Both the position numbers and the translations under genes were made by a program. Below are positions 1-8,738 of a stretch of DNA of 64,000 nucleotides, one piece after another. The DNA is from an uncultured Thalassotalea sp. GTDB taxonomy: Bacteria > Pseudomonadota > Gammaproteobacteria > Enterobacterales > Alteromonadaceae. The stretch lies in contig CANMZP010000002.1 in NCBI GenBank assembly GCA_947502355.1, positions 214,954 through 278,953 on the forward strand. The letters run 5' to 3'. The notes beneath the pieces were generated by a model. That model was given only the letters and a program-made list of their open reading frames with translations. It was not told the DNA's origin and searched no databases. Within the stretch, counting starts at the first letter, position 1. Every line of letters starts with the position of its first letter.

Positions 1-16
1 GCCTTCGAAGATCGTT

Positions 17-643
17 CTAATCTTCTAATAATTGGGCAAATAATTGCTGGTGCAATTGTGCCTGTTGTGCGGTTTTTAAGCGCTGGTTTTTTACAATCGT
101 CGTTAAATCGCTCAGTGCCGTGGCAAAGTCATCATTTACGATAATATAGTCGAACTCTTGGTAATGTGAACATTCCGCTTTTGCTCGGGCCATACGACCG
201 GCAATGATTTCTTGACTGTCCTGACCGCGGTCATTTAAGCGCTTTTCGAGCTCGGCTTTACTCGGCGGACAAATGAAAATGGTCGTAACACTTGGTTTTT
301 TCAAACGAACCTGCTGAGCACCTTGCCAGTCGATGTCTAAAAATACATCAATGCCTTGAGCAAGCTGCGCGTCAATAGCGGCTTCCGAGGTGCCGTAGTA
401 GTTACCAAAGACTTCAGCCCATTCATAAAAGGCATTTTCCTCAATTAACTGCTTGAACTTTTCGACGCTTACAAAGTGATAATGCACGCCATCGACTTCA
501 CCTGGACGCGGATCGCGAGTGGTATGAGATACCGACACTTGTTGTGGTCGATCACTTGCTTGTTCTAAGAAGCCTTTTATTAGGCTAGATTTACCGGCAC
601 CACTAGGGGCGGCTAAAATAAAAAGATTACCTGGAACTGTCAC
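17..643 (-). CDS. gmk: Guanylate kinase
   Basis: Phosphorylates GMP to GDP with ATP in the cytoplasm (purine nucleotide salvage and synthesis). The 208-residue protein has the usual length for the family. A P-loop APSGAGKSS lies at residues 12-20, the GMP-binding segment [11 protein letters not shown] follows at about residue 39, and the FGNYYGTS segment that contacts GMP is near residue 80. The start is the ATG at 643. In gammaproteobacteria rpoZ usually lies directly downstream; that would be outside the left edge, and only 16 bases remain there. Identification is secure from the motifs. Confidence 0.97.
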   Translation of the reverse strand: MTVPGNLFILAAPSGAGKSSLIKGFLEQASDRPQQVSVSHTTRDPRPGEVDGVHYHFVSVEKFKQLIEENAFYEWAEVFGNYYGTSEAAIDAQLAQGIDVFLDIDWQGAQQVRLKKPSVTTIFICPPSKAELEKRLNDRGQDSQEIIAGRMARAKAECSHYQEFDYIIVNDDFATALSDLTTIVKNQRLKTAQQAQLHQQLFAQLLED

Positions 644-898
644 GAAAACTCCCGATTAAACCGTATTGCTCTTTGCAGTCTTGTCAAAAATTTGGCTTCG
701 ACAAGACGCTTAATGATTAAGTAAAGCGCATTACATTGAAAAAAGGGAATGTAACTTGCTAACCTCGATGAAAATTAGCGACGTATTCTAACTGAAATTT
801 AACCGCTACTGGAAATTTTATTTAGGTAAAGCGGTAATTTATTGTTATTAAATTCGTTAAACACCGATTTTACCTAAAGTATTTAGCCCATAGGGTGG

Positions 899-1633
899 TT
901 ATAAAGTTAACGGCGTTGTTATGCGCTGCTTTTGCAGCTCGCGGTAAAACGTGTTGTTGTACTCGGCCAATTCAATTAAATGTTCTGGTAAATTAAACGC
1001 TTCAAAGCCAGCTTGGCAAAATTGTGTTGAAGACTCGACATTCTGATACCAATGCTTTGCCCATACCCCATCACTGTCGCGTGGGCCTTGGGGCCAGTGC
1101 AACATATGCGCATCAAATGGAATGTCGAGGCGCTGGCATAAACGCGATAAAATGCCTTTGGGGTCGCGCAGCACATCAACGCTATTAATGATGGGGATCT
1201 CTTGGCCAGTGAGCGTACAAAGCTGCTGATACAGTTCAAACTGACGTTCAATGCCGATATCATCGGAGCTCACATCGGCGATTTTTTTAACGTAAGAGTT
1301 CAATACAGAGGCCGGATCTCGAATTAAAAAGCAATGGCTAACCTCTTTACACCAACTTAAGTCGATGTCGGGCAGCATATGATGGGTCATATGTTTTTGG
1401 TAAAACAAATCATGTTCATCATCTTGTTTTAATTGTTCTACAACGGTTTGCCATTGCAAAGGCTGGCTTTGCAGCACGTCCTCATACATAGGATGTTTCA
1501 GTTTGGTTTGCGCCAAATAATAGGCATAGAAAGGTTCATCAATGACTTTACAATCGGGTCTGTTTTCCCATGAACGCATCATGGCGGTTGAAATGTTCCT
1601 TGGTCCGGACCACATCGCTATCTTTCTTGTCAT
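899..1633 (-). CDS. Sulfotransferase-like protein
   Basis: A 244-residue protein resembling the PAPS-dependent sulfotransferase fold. The N-terminus MWSGPRNISTAMMRSW looks like the 5'-phosphosulfate-binding loop, and CFLIRDPASVLNSY at about residues 103-116 matches the 3'-phosphate-binding motif. No signal peptide, so probably cytoplasmic. It lies 68 bp downstream of the class IV aminotransferase on the same strand, so the two are probably co-transcribed, which suggests that its substrate is related to an amino acid or its keto acid. The acceptor is unknown. Sulfotransferase chemistry is inferred from the motifs only. Confidence 0.7.
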   Translation of the reverse strand: MTRKIAMWSGPRNISTAMMRSWENRPDCKVIDEPFYAYYLAQTKLKHPMYEDVLQSQPLQWQTVVEQLKQDDEHDLFYQKHMTHHMLPDIDLSWCKEVSHCFLIRDPASVLNSYVKKIADVSSDDIGIERQFELYQQLCTLTGQEIPIINSVDVLRDPKGILSRLCQRLDIPFDAHMLHWPQGPRDSDGVWAKHWYQNVESSTQFCQAGFEAFNLPEHLIELAEYNNTFYRELQKQRITTPLTL

Positions 1634-1701
1634 ACCTGTTTTACCTTTTATAAACGCTTTCTACGTGTCAGCAAAAATGCTTGGGCTTGCTAGTACTCGT
1701 C

Positions 1702-2622
1702 TTATGCCTGTTGCTTAATCATCTCTAAATACAGTGCTTGCAGTTTCAATACCATCGGTCCTGGCCCTTGTCGTGCTTGATATTCGCCAATGTCACGGCC
1801 ATCAATGTTTTTAACCGGGGATACACCAGCAAAGGTACCGGTTACAAAGGACTCGTCAGCGCCATAAACCTCGGCCAGAGAAAAATTCTTTTGCTTTACC
1901 GGAATGTTGTTGGCTTCACAGAGCTTAATAACATTACTGCGGGTGATCCCGGCCAGACAATAATCACCGGTTGAGGTCCACACTTCGCCATCACGTACAA
2001 TAAAGAAATGAGTGGAATTGCAGGTGGCCACAAATCCATGCGGGTCCAACATTAAGGCTTCGTCTGCACCGGCTTTGGTTGCCTGAATACAGCCAAAAAT
2101 ACAGTTTAATTTAGAATGACTGTTTAGTTTGGGATCTTGCACATCCGGATAACCGCGACGCACATAAACCGTGTATAAGTTAAGACCTAAATTATGGGTG
2201 TCGGGGTTTGGTATTTTATACTCAGGTATTATTACAATCGTTGCAGGCGTGATGGTAACTCTTGGGTCTTGATATGGGGTTGATTTAACGCCGCGACTCA
2301 CCATTAAACGAATATGCACATGATCATGCATGTCATTGGCCTGACACGTCTCTAAAATACGCTGCACTAAGGCCTCTTTACTGATGCCAATATCTAAATC
2401 TAAAGCTTTGGCCCCTTCATAAAGGCGTTTCATGTGCTCATTAATAAACGGCAGTTTATCGTTATGCAAACGCAAACCTTCCCAAACCCCATCCCCCAAT
2501 ATAAAGCCGGAATCAAATACCGAAATTTTGGCCTCATCGCGGTGAAATAGTTCGCCATTGATATTGATTTTTATCTCTGCGTTGCGCGCATCCACATTGC
2601 TGTGGTGACTGCCAGTTGCCAT
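1702..2622 (-). CDS. Class IV (branched-chain-type) aminotransferase
   Basis: PLP-dependent class IV aminotransferase of 306 residues, similar to IlvE-type enzymes that interconvert branched-chain amino acids and their 2-oxo acids. Visible signatures are SVFDSGFILGDGVWEGLR at residues 34-51, the probable PLP lysine K171 in SHSKLNC, and CNSTHFFIV in the C-terminal half. The N-terminal dozen residues (ATGSHHSNVDAR) are an unusual short extension. It is the upstream member of a two-gene unit with the sulfotransferase-like gene. Because class IV enzymes vary in substrate and stereochemistry, I give no gene symbol; a D-amino-acid aminotransferase of the same fold is also in the window at 57.5 kb. 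Confidence 0.85.
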   Translation of the reverse strand: MATGSHHSNVDARNAEIKININGELFHRDEAKISVFDSGFILGDGVWEGLRLHNDKLPFINEHMKRLYEGAKALDLDIGISKEALVQRILETCQANDMHDHVHIRLMVSRGVKSTPYQDPRVTITPATIVIIPEYKIPNPDTHNLGLNLYTVYVRRGYPDVQDPKLNSHSKLNCIFGCIQATKAGADEALMLDPHGFVATCNSTHFFIVRDGEVWTSTGDYCLAGITRSNVIKLCEANNIPVKQKNFSLAEVYGADESFVTGTFAGVSPVKNIDGRDIGEYQARQGPGPMVLKLQALYLEMIKQQA

Positions 2623-2735
2623 AATCGATTACTCATTTTTATTATTTTACATAAAATTAACCTAGCGAGTATTTGCTCATTAGGCAACAAAAAAATTATC
2701 AGGAAGAGGGCTTTGGACACGGGAATTTGAGACAT

Positions 2736-2770
2736 AAAAAAAGACCTTTATGAGGTTCATAAAGGTCCCT
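2736..2770 (-). terminator. Rho-independent terminator after the aromatic aminotransferase
   Basis: Perfect 11-bp inverted repeat GACCTTTATGA (2743-2753) and TCATAAAGGTC (2757-2767) with a 3-base loop. On the minus strand it is followed by a run of seven T. It lies just past the stop codon of the minus-strand aminotransferase at 2793. Confidence 0.88.
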
Positions 2771-2792
2771 TATTGTTATTCGGCGAATAAAC

Positions 2793-3980
2793 TTATAAAA
2801 CGCTGGCGATAGATTTTGCTAAGTAGTCCACGTTGCTATTTGAAATACCTGCAATGCTGATTCGGCTTGAACCCACCATGTAGATACTGTGTTTATTTTG
2901 CAGTTGTTCTACTTGCTCTGGGGTAATGCCTAAGAATGAGAACATGCCTTTTTGACGGGCAATAAAGCTGAAATCGCGCTCAACACCTTGCTCTTTGATT
3001 TTATCCACTAAGAGCTGACGGTTACCGTTAATGCGATTACGCATAACAGCAAGTTCTTCATACCATTGCTGACGAAGCTCGTCTGAACCTAAAATGGTTT
3101 CAACAATTGCCGCACCATGGGCTGGCGGCATTGAATAAATGCCACGTACAACATTCAGCAGAACCGAACTGGCAATGTCGCTGGTTACGCCGTCTTTACC
3201 AATAATGGTACAAGCACCAATACGTTCACGGTACAGGCCGAAGTTTTTCGAACACGACGTACATAAAATCATTTCTTGTACGCGATCAGCCATTAAGCGC
3301 ACGCCATAGGCGTCTTCTTCTAAACCATCACCAAAACCTTGGTATGCCATATCAATTAATGGTGTAAAGCCAACATATTCAGCTAAGTCGACGATTTTTT
3401 GCCATTGTTCGTTGTTTAAATCCATCCCCGAAGGGTTATGACAACAGGCGTGTAATAGCACGACATCGTCGGCTTGTACGTGGCTTAGGCTTGCCAGCAT
3501 TTCGTCAAACTTTAAGGTTTTGTTATCGTAATCGTAATAAGGGTAGGTTTTTACCGTTAAGCCGGCAGCCCCAAATAATTGCGCATGGTTTGCCCACGTT
3601 GGATCGCTTACCCAAATGGTTGCGCCAGGCTTGCAACGACCAATAAACTCGGCGGCTACGCGCAATGCGCCCGTACCACCTGGTGTTGAAACGGTACGAA
3701 CTCGGTCTTGTTCTAAAATTTTGTGCTCACCAAAAACCAGTTTACCCATTTCATCATTGAAAGCGGCTGAGCCAGTTGGGCCAATGTATACTTTGGTATC
3801 TTCGGTATCTAAGCGGAATTTTTCTGCGCGTTTAACGCAGTCTAAAATGGCCGTATGACCTGATTCATCTTTATAAACACCAACACCCAAATCGATTTTT
3901 ACCGGATTTGGATCTTTTCTGTATTTGGTTAATAGACCCAGAATCGGGTCGGCTGGCAGCGCTGATAAATTACCGAACAT
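2793..3980 (-). CDS. Aromatic/aspartate aminotransferase (class I)
   Basis: PLP enzyme of the TyrB/AspC type that transfers the amino group between aspartate or aromatic amino acids and 2-oxoglutarate in the cytoplasm. Its 395 residues match the family length. It shows the HNPSG motif (181-185), DMAYQGFG (210-217) for cofactor contact, and CSKNFGLYRERIG with the Schiff-base lysine K245. It is monocistronic between two terminators. TyrB versus AspC specificity cannot be settled from sequence alone. Confidence 0.93.
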   Translation of the reverse strand: MFGNLSALPADPILGLLTKYRKDPNPVKIDLGVGVYKDESGHTAILDCVKRAEKFRLDTEDTKVYIGPTGSAAFNDEMGKLVFGEHKILEQDRVRTVSTPGGTGALRVAAEFIGRCKPGATIWVSDPTWANHAQLFGAAGLTVKTYPYYDYDNKTLKFDEMLASLSHVQADDVVLLHACCHNPSGMDLNNEQWQKIVDLAEYVGFTPLIDMAYQGFGDGLEEDAYGVRLMADRVQEMILCTSCSKNFGLYRERIGACTIIGKDGVTSDIASSVLLNVVRGIYSMPPAHGAAIVETILGSDELRQQWYEELAVMRNRINGNRQLLVDKIKEQGVERDFSFIARQKGMFSFLGITPEQVEQLQNKHSIYMVGSSRISIAGISNSNVDYLAKSIASVL

Positions 3981-4115
3981 AGTTCCTTGTACCTCTTATT
4001 AGGGCTTTTCGTTGAGAGAGTAGAAAGCATATATCAGAAAGGCTGAAATATTAAGCGTTTGATCAAGAAAAGCTGAATAAATTATAAGTTTTTTTTACTT
4101 TTTAGTAATAAAATG

Positions 4116-4142
4116 AAGAAAGCACCAATATGGTGCTTTCTT
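4116..4142 (-). terminator. Terminator after the DUF445 gene
   Basis: Perfect 12-bp stem AAGAAAGCACCA (4116-4127) and TGGTGCTTTCTT (4131-4142) with a 3-base loop. It sits directly downstream of the minus-strand DUF445 gene, and T-rich sequence follows on that strand. Confidence 0.8.
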
Positions 4143-4176
4143 AGGGCTTTTTTTGTGAACATTAGGGTAAAGAACT

Positions 4177-4908
4177 TTACAGTAATAAGGCGGAAATCAA
4201 GCCAATAAGGCCACCAAACACACCACCCCAAACAACAAGCCAACCAAGGTGTTTGTGGATCATGTCTTCAATGATTTGTTTCACCAGTTGTGGGGTAAGC
4301 TCATCAAGACGTTTATTAATGATGTCTTCCACTTTCTCACGTATGCTGCCTAACATTTTAGGCTGTTCTAGCTCGGTGCGAACCACTTCTTTAAAGCTCT
4401 CGCTTTCGCTCATGTCGATTAACGAGACTCGCATTTTTTCAATAAATTGATCTTTTAATGGCAATAATGCTTCACTGCCGCCAAACATGGCCAACATGCC
4501 GCCAAAAGATGACTCTTCAACGGTGGCTAAAAGGCTGTCAAAAGAGGGCTCTAAATCCAACTTTTCTATCACCGGTTTTAAATCAATAGAAGCCGGCGCT
4601 CCGCTGCTGTCAGACAAAAACTTGTCGATGTTTTCATCGGTAAAAAATTGCTTCATCATTAAGTCACGGATACCCGCTTTAAAATCTTCAAAGCGGGCCG
4701 GAATAACGCCCGAGCCGTATAGACCAGGTACTTTTTCAAATAGCATATGAATGGCCAGCGTATTGGTAATGGAGCCTGAAATGGCAAACAAGCCAATATA
4801 AAACACCACATCAAGCTGAAGAACGTAGCCAACAACAGCAATAATTAAGGCTATTGCATTGGTACTAAAACTTTTATTCACACCATCTCCTAGGAATTGA
4901 TTACCCAA
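4177..4908 (-). CDS. DUF445 family membrane protein
   Basis: A 243-residue inner-membrane protein. Two hydrophobic segments lie at the N-terminus (about residues 15-50, AIALIIAVVGYVLQLDVVFYIG then ITNTLAIHMLF), followed by a long charged helical middle and one C-terminal membrane helix (about 222-242). The sequence ITNTLAIHMLFE followed by GSGVIPAR is typical of DUF445. The topology suggests a large soluble helical domain between membrane anchors. Function is unknown. It is monocistronic and divergent from the cyclophilin gene 79 bp away. Confidence 0.8.
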   Translation of the reverse strand: MGNQFLGDGVNKSFSTNAIALIIAVVGYVLQLDVVFYIGLFAISGSITNTLAIHMLFEKVPGLYGSGVIPARFEDFKAGIRDLMMKQFFTDENIDKFLSDSSGAPASIDLKPVIEKLDLEPSFDSLLATVEESSFGGMLAMFGGSEALLPLKDQFIEKMRVSLIDMSESESFKEVVRTELEQPKMLGSIREKVEDIINKRLDELTPQLVKQIIEDMIHKHLGWLVVWGGVFGGLIGLISALLL

Positions 4909-4987
4909 TCGGATAATTTTAATTTGTTCAAATTATTGCTATTTTACCAAGCTATAGTGGAAATAAAAATTAAAAAGACAGGAACTC

Positions 4988-5839
4988 ATGAATTTAAAAA
5001 AATTATTTACGGCTGCAACGTTGCTGGTAAGTACGTTTCTATGCACGTCGATTGCAAATGCAACAACCTGGCGTGACCTGCCGGTAAAAAATAGCATGCT
5101 ATTGGAGTTGCCTACTGGCAAAGTGGTTATCGAACTTAACGACACGTTTGCCCCGAAACATGTGGCGCAAATTAGTCGCTTAACTAAGCAAGGTTTCTAT
5201 AAAGATTCAAGCTTTTATCGGGTCATTGATGGCTTTGTGGCACAAGGAGGCGTTGGTGATAATTCAGATGAACCCGCCTTGCCTCTAGAAGCCCGCTTAC
5301 CATTAAAAACTGCGGGCAGTTTTATTGCTATGCAACAAGGCGATTTGTTTGCTGAGCACACCGGCTTTATTAATGATTTTGCCGCAGCGGTAAATAAACG
5401 AACGCAACAGGCTTGGTTACTGCATTGCCCTGGTAGTGTGGGCATGTCTCGCGATAATAACCCGGATACCGCAACAACCGATTTTTACATTACCATTGGG
5501 CAAGCACCAAGGTATCTTGACCAAATCATGACGGTTTGGGGGCGTGTAGTGTATGGCATGGATCATGTGCAAAAACTGAATCGGACCCAAGTGATTGAGG
5601 GTGAGGCAGCCGTTAAGAGTGAAAATTACTCCCCAATCCTCAACATGAGACTTATGAGTGATGTACCAAAGGATGAGCAAATCAGACTGCAGGTAGAGGA
5701 TACAACATCAGCAGAGTTTGCGCTAAAGATGATCGAGAGGCGTGACCGTGACCATCCGTTTTTTTTTGAAAAGCCACCTTTAGTGTTAGATGTCTGTCAA
5801 ATCCCATTGCAAGTAAGACTTAAACCAGAAACCAAATAA
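4988..5839 (+). CDS. Periplasmic cyclophilin-type peptidylprolyl isomerase
   Basis: Catalyses cis-trans isomerisation of prolyl bonds, probably in the periplasm: a signal peptide of about 26 residues ends ANA. The cyclophilin core begins near residue 34 and carries GFYKDSSFYRVIDGFVAQGG at about residues 69-88. At 283 residues it is longer than PpiA because of a segment after residue 100 and a C-terminal extension of about 60 residues ending in a charged tail. It is followed by a strong hairpin at 5842-5870. Confidence 0.88.
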   Translation: MNLKKLFTAATLLVSTFLCTSIANATTWRDLPVKNSMLLELPTGKVVIELNDTFAPKHVAQISRLTKQGFYKDSSFYRVIDGFVAQGGVGDNSDEPALPLEARLPLKTAGSFIAMQQGDLFAEHTGFINDFAAAVNKRTQQAWLLHCPGSVGMSRDNNPDTATTDFYITIGQAPRYLDQIMTVWGRVVYGMDHVQKLNRTQVIEGEAAVKSENYSPILNMRLMSDVPKDEQIRLQVEDTTSAEFALKMIERRDRDHPFFFEKPPLVLDVCQIPLQVRLKPETK

Positions 5840-5841
5840 AA

Positions 5842-5870
5842 TGTGCCGAATAGTTTAACTATTCGGCACA
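5842..5870. terminator. Hairpin between convergent genes
   Basis: Arms TGTGCCGAATAGTT (5842-5855) and AACTATTCGGCACA (5857-5870) form a near-perfect palindrome three bases after the cyclophilin stop codon. There is no long T tract on either side, so it may be a bidirectional terminator or an mRNA 3'-end protector. Confidence 0.6.
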
Positions 5871-5905
5871 ATAACGTGTTTGCTGAGCTTTAGGCCTGTT
5901 TGCAT

Positions 5906-5960
5906 ATTGCTTAGGCGCTTATTGCTTAGGCGCTTATTGCTTAGGCGTTTATTACTTAGG
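5906..5960. repeat. 15-bp tandem repeat spanning a stop codon
   Basis: The unit ATTGCTTAGGCGCTT occurs at 5906-5920 and 5921-5935, then with one change at 5936-5950 and in degenerate form from 5951. The array covers the stop codon of the minus-strand gene ending at 5952. As the unit is five codons long, each copy carries an in-frame TAA for that gene. Confidence 0.9.
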
Positions 5961-6449
5961 AGAGAGCGGCATCGGCGGTAAGTATTTCAGGGTTTGGTTA
6001 TTAACACACTGAGTAAAATTGCTTTGTCTCTGTTCGCGAGGCAGTTCTTTTAACACTTCGCGTACTTGGTTTAATCGGGTCGTTTGTTCTGCTTCTTCCA
6101 TGTCACTTACCATGTCAGCAAAACAGGCCATAATGCCAAAATCTAGGGCTTCGTCTGAAGCAAGTGAGTCACTGCCTAAACACGTGGTTAACTTAGTTGC
6201 CAACTGCTCTTTATCCATGTCGTTTATTAAGGTTTCAAAGCTATAGTCTTCGCCACCCGCTGCCTTATTACAGCCATAAAACATATCTGCCACCGCAACC
6301 ACTGGCATCAGCTCTTGATGCATTTTTTCAAAGGATGCAACCAGCGCTTCTGGTGATTGCAGTTGCGGCTTGGTTACGGGCTCTTTGCTGTCTTGGGCAA
6401 TCGATGAGAAAGACAACATAATCATTATGAATGACATCATAAAACGCAT
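5952..6449 (-). CDS. Uncharacterised secreted protein
   Basis: A 165-residue protein that I do not recognise. A signal peptide is clear (MRFMMSFIMIMLSFSSIAQ, cleavage near residue 19-20). The mature part is acidic and mostly helical, rich in E, D, M and Q, with four cysteines in the mature part (near CNKAAGG, TTCLGSD, MACFADM and TQCVNN) that could form periplasmic disulfides. The C-terminus PMPLSPK ends inside a 15-bp tandem repeat. It converges on the cyclophilin gene. No function is proposed. Confidence 0.6.
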   Translation of the reverse strand: MRFMMSFIMIMLSFSSIAQDSKEPVTKPQLQSPEALVASFEKMHQELMPVVAVADMFYGCNKAAGGEDYSFETLINDMDKEQLATKLTTCLGSDSLASDEALDFGIMACFADMVSDMEEAEQTTRLNQVREVLKELPREQRQSNFTQCVNNQTLKYLPPMPLSPK

Positions 6450-6632
6450 AGTTTTTAAGTCCTGTTAGTATTTACTCTCATGCCAGTATGACATATAAAT
6501 ACGGTTCAATCTGTAACAGGACATTACCATAAACCTTTTTGAAATAAACATCCCCCTTTTTATTTTAAGGTTTTGTTGTTACTGTTTTCGTTATCTTAAA
6601 TTTAAAATCAACCTATAAAAATAATAAACAAT

Positions 6633-7931
6633 ATGACGCGACTACCACTATTATTATCTATCCTCGCCATGGCCACCTTACCGAGTTTTGCCAACCCATT
6701 TAGCAAAGCGGAAATGCAAGATAATCATCAAACATTTTATGATAACGTGATGCTAGGAGCGGCATTAATGCCTGACGACCTTGCTCAGCCCTACATTAGT
6801 TGCCCATTGCCAGTTACGAACGATGCAAGGTATAAAACAGCCAAGCAAGTGGATTACCAACACGCGAATTGGGAAGAACGCGTTAGCAGTGACTGGCGCT
6901 TTTTCGATGTTAGCAAAGATCTTGGTCGGGTATTATTTGTCGACTTTAAACAAACCGAGCAAGGGTTGGGCTATCGCTATTTAGCCAATAATGATTCGCA
7001 ATTTGATTTGTATGAGCCGTGGAGTTCATCAAAAATGATGGCCATTACCATGGCTGTCGCCAAGGCCAGACAACAAGGCGTCGGTGCGAATGCAACGGTT
7101 GATAGTATTCCATTGGTCGACTTATTTACCACCATAAATAGTTACGAACCCTTTGGTGCCTCTAAAGACAGCTCAAACGGTATTGCCACTTATTTGCTTA
7201 ATATCGTGGGGCGCGACACCGCCAGTGATTATTTTCAACAAGGCTGGCTAAAATTAAATGACCCCAGAATTCGTATGCGCGGGGCCTATGAAACGCAAGT
7301 ATTTGAACCTAAATCGCCCTATTGGCAATCACTTGATAACGACCAGCAAGCTTATATGTTGGCGCCAAAACCAAACCGTGCCGATAAGGGCTATCAAGAA
7401 TACCGTTGTGATCAATGTGACTTAACCGGTAATAAGCCAATGAGCACATTAGCCGAAGCGGAGTGGTTAAAAAGATTAGCCAGTCATGAGCGTGAACCCT
7501 TAACGCAACACCCACACCTACAAACAATGGATGTGCAGCAACTATTTTATGGCACCAATCACAGTGATAAAAAACAGCCTGTCGGCGGTATGATGCAAGG
7601 GATAAGTTTAATGCTTACGCATGCATTGGCGAATACCCTCGACCCTAATAGTACTTTATCTCCTAAGCAGGTACTCGATAAGGCGACCGAAGGGCAATGG
7701 CGTATTTGGCAAAAAATTGGTTGGGGGATAAGCGAAACGCGTGGCAATGGTGAAAACGTGGTGCTGGCGCATGTGTGTTTGCCGCATTATCAAGGAGGTC
7801 GTGAATTTACCATTGCGGCACAAGTCACAGAGCCAGGGGTGAGCGAAAAGTCATTGCATATATCTGGAATGAAAATGCAAGCCATGTTGGAGCAGTCTTT
7901 AAGCACGTTACTGAAAGCTTCAGCCAAGTAA
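6633..7931 (+). CDS. Secreted protein with serine beta-lactamase/PBP-like motifs
   Basis: A 432-residue protein with a signal peptide (cleavage after SFA, residue 20). I do not recognise a named family. YEPWSSSKMMAITMA at residues 128-142 fits the SxxK nucleophile motif (S131-x-x-K134), and S180-S-N182 about 50 residues later fits the SxN motif; ISETRGNG near residue 370 could replace the K[ST]G strand. A CxxC-like pair (CDQC) lies at about residue 262. The spacing supports a penicilloyl-hydrolase/transpeptidase fold, but the evidence is motif level only. Monocistronic, with an AT-rich promoter region upstream. Confidence 0.55.
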   Translation: MTRLPLLLSILAMATLPSFANPFSKAEMQDNHQTFYDNVMLGAALMPDDLAQPYISCPLPVTNDARYKTAKQVDYQHANWEERVSSDWRFFDVSKDLGRVLFVDFKQTEQGLGYRYLANNDSQFDLYEPWSSSKMMAITMAVAKARQQGVGANATVDSIPLVDLFTTINSYEPFGASKDSSNGIATYLLNIVGRDTASDYFQQGWLKLNDPRIRMRGAYETQVFEPKSPYWQSLDNDQQAYMLAPKPNRADKGYQEYRCDQCDLTGNKPMSTLAEAEWLKRLASHEREPLTQHPHLQTMDVQQLFYGTNHSDKKQPVGGMMQGISLMLTHALANTLDPNSTLSPKQVLDKATEGQWRIWQKIGWGISETRGNGENVVLAHVCLPHYQGGREFTIAAQVTEPGVSEKSLHISGMKMQAMLEQSLSTLLKASAK

Positions 7932-7970
7932 TAATATTTTTTACTTTTTTGTGCATTTAATTGAATTTAG

Positions 7971-8042
7971 TTACTTTGCTCTAATTTTATTAAATATAGT
8001 AACAATCAAGCAAGGCAACCAAGCTATCGTATTTAGGTTGCC
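7971..8042 (+). promoter_or_regulatory. Promoter and 5'-UTR stem-loop of first phasin-like gene
   Basis: Candidate -35 TTACTT (7971-7976) and -10 TATAGT (7995-8000), 18 bp apart. A leader stem-loop follows with arms GGCAACC (8014-8020) and GGTTGCC (8036-8042). The same arrangement recurs before the paralogue at 9477, which is the main support. Confidence 0.6.
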
Positions 8043-8074
8043 ACATTCAAAAAAATTATTTTATCGGGTACAAC

Positions 8075-8539
8075 ATGTTATTAAATTTAATCAACACTAA
8101 AGAATTATCAGCTATCGGTCGTCAATTAATTAATTCAAACAAAAGCGTTGTTGATACTGTGTTGTCAACGAGCCAAAGCGTTGTAAAGCAAGGTATTGAG
8201 TACAACCGCTCTGTGGTTCAAACCGGTATTACCGCTGTTGCAGCAAGCCGCGAGCAAGCAAGCCGCATTGTTGATTCAGTGATTGAGCAATCAAACAAAA
8301 TCGAAGAACGCGCAATCGAAGTTTTACACGATTCAAGCGACAAAACGGCTAACCGCGTAAACGAAGTATTTGAGCGTGTAGGTAACCCAGTTGCTACCGT
8401 TGGCGATGCTATCGACGATACCGTAATTACCTCAGTAAACAAAATTGTAGAACCTACCGTTGAAATGCTTAAAACCACAACGGAACAAGTTACTGAAGTA
8501 CCAAACAAACTATTAAAGACTGCTGCTCAAAGCAAGTAA
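8075..8539 (+). CDS. Phasin-like amphipathic helical protein, copy 1
   Basis: A 154-residue protein with no signal peptide and almost no aromatic residues, predicted to be nearly all helix: long heptad-like stretches such as STSQSVVKQGIEYNRSVV and EQSNKIEERAIEVLHDSS. It resembles phasins (granule-surface proteins of polyhydroxyalkanoate stores) in length and composition, but no polyhydroxyalkanoate genes are nearby, so this is tentative. About four fifths of residues are identical to the protein at 9477, and the promoter region is also shared, pointing to a tandem duplication. It is followed by a terminator at 8585. The ATG at 8075 is the only reasonable start. Confidence 0.7.
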   Translation: MLLNLINTKELSAIGRQLINSNKSVVDTVLSTSQSVVKQGIEYNRSVVQTGITAVAASREQASRIVDSVIEQSNKIEERAIEVLHDSSDKTANRVNEVFERVGNPVATVGDAIDDTVITSVNKIVEPTVEMLKTTTEQVTEVPNKLLKTAAQSK

Positions 8540-8584
8540 TCTAAAGTTTGTAAGGCGAATGCCTTACTGAAAAGCTTCCTTCTG

Positions 8585-8627
8585 AAATCCCTAGGCGATA
8601 TGTGTTAATCGTTTGGGGATTTTTTTT
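8585..8627 (+). terminator. Terminator of first phasin-like gene
   Basis: Stem AAATCCC with GGGGATTT, with inner CGAT/ATCG pairing, followed by a run of T (to 8627). It lies about 45 bp after the stop codon. Confidence 0.8.
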
Positions 8628-8738
8628 ACTTGTACACAATGCCTTCCAAAAACCTATTTTTACTCTGTTCTCTTTCGCTCGTTTTGTTGTATTTGACTTG
8701 ATATGATGTAAACAATTTTTTTACATCAAGGATCTGCA

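Noticed and set aside
5906..5960. CRISPR-like array
   Set aside because: Units are 15 bp, directly adjacent without spacers, and no cas gene is present.
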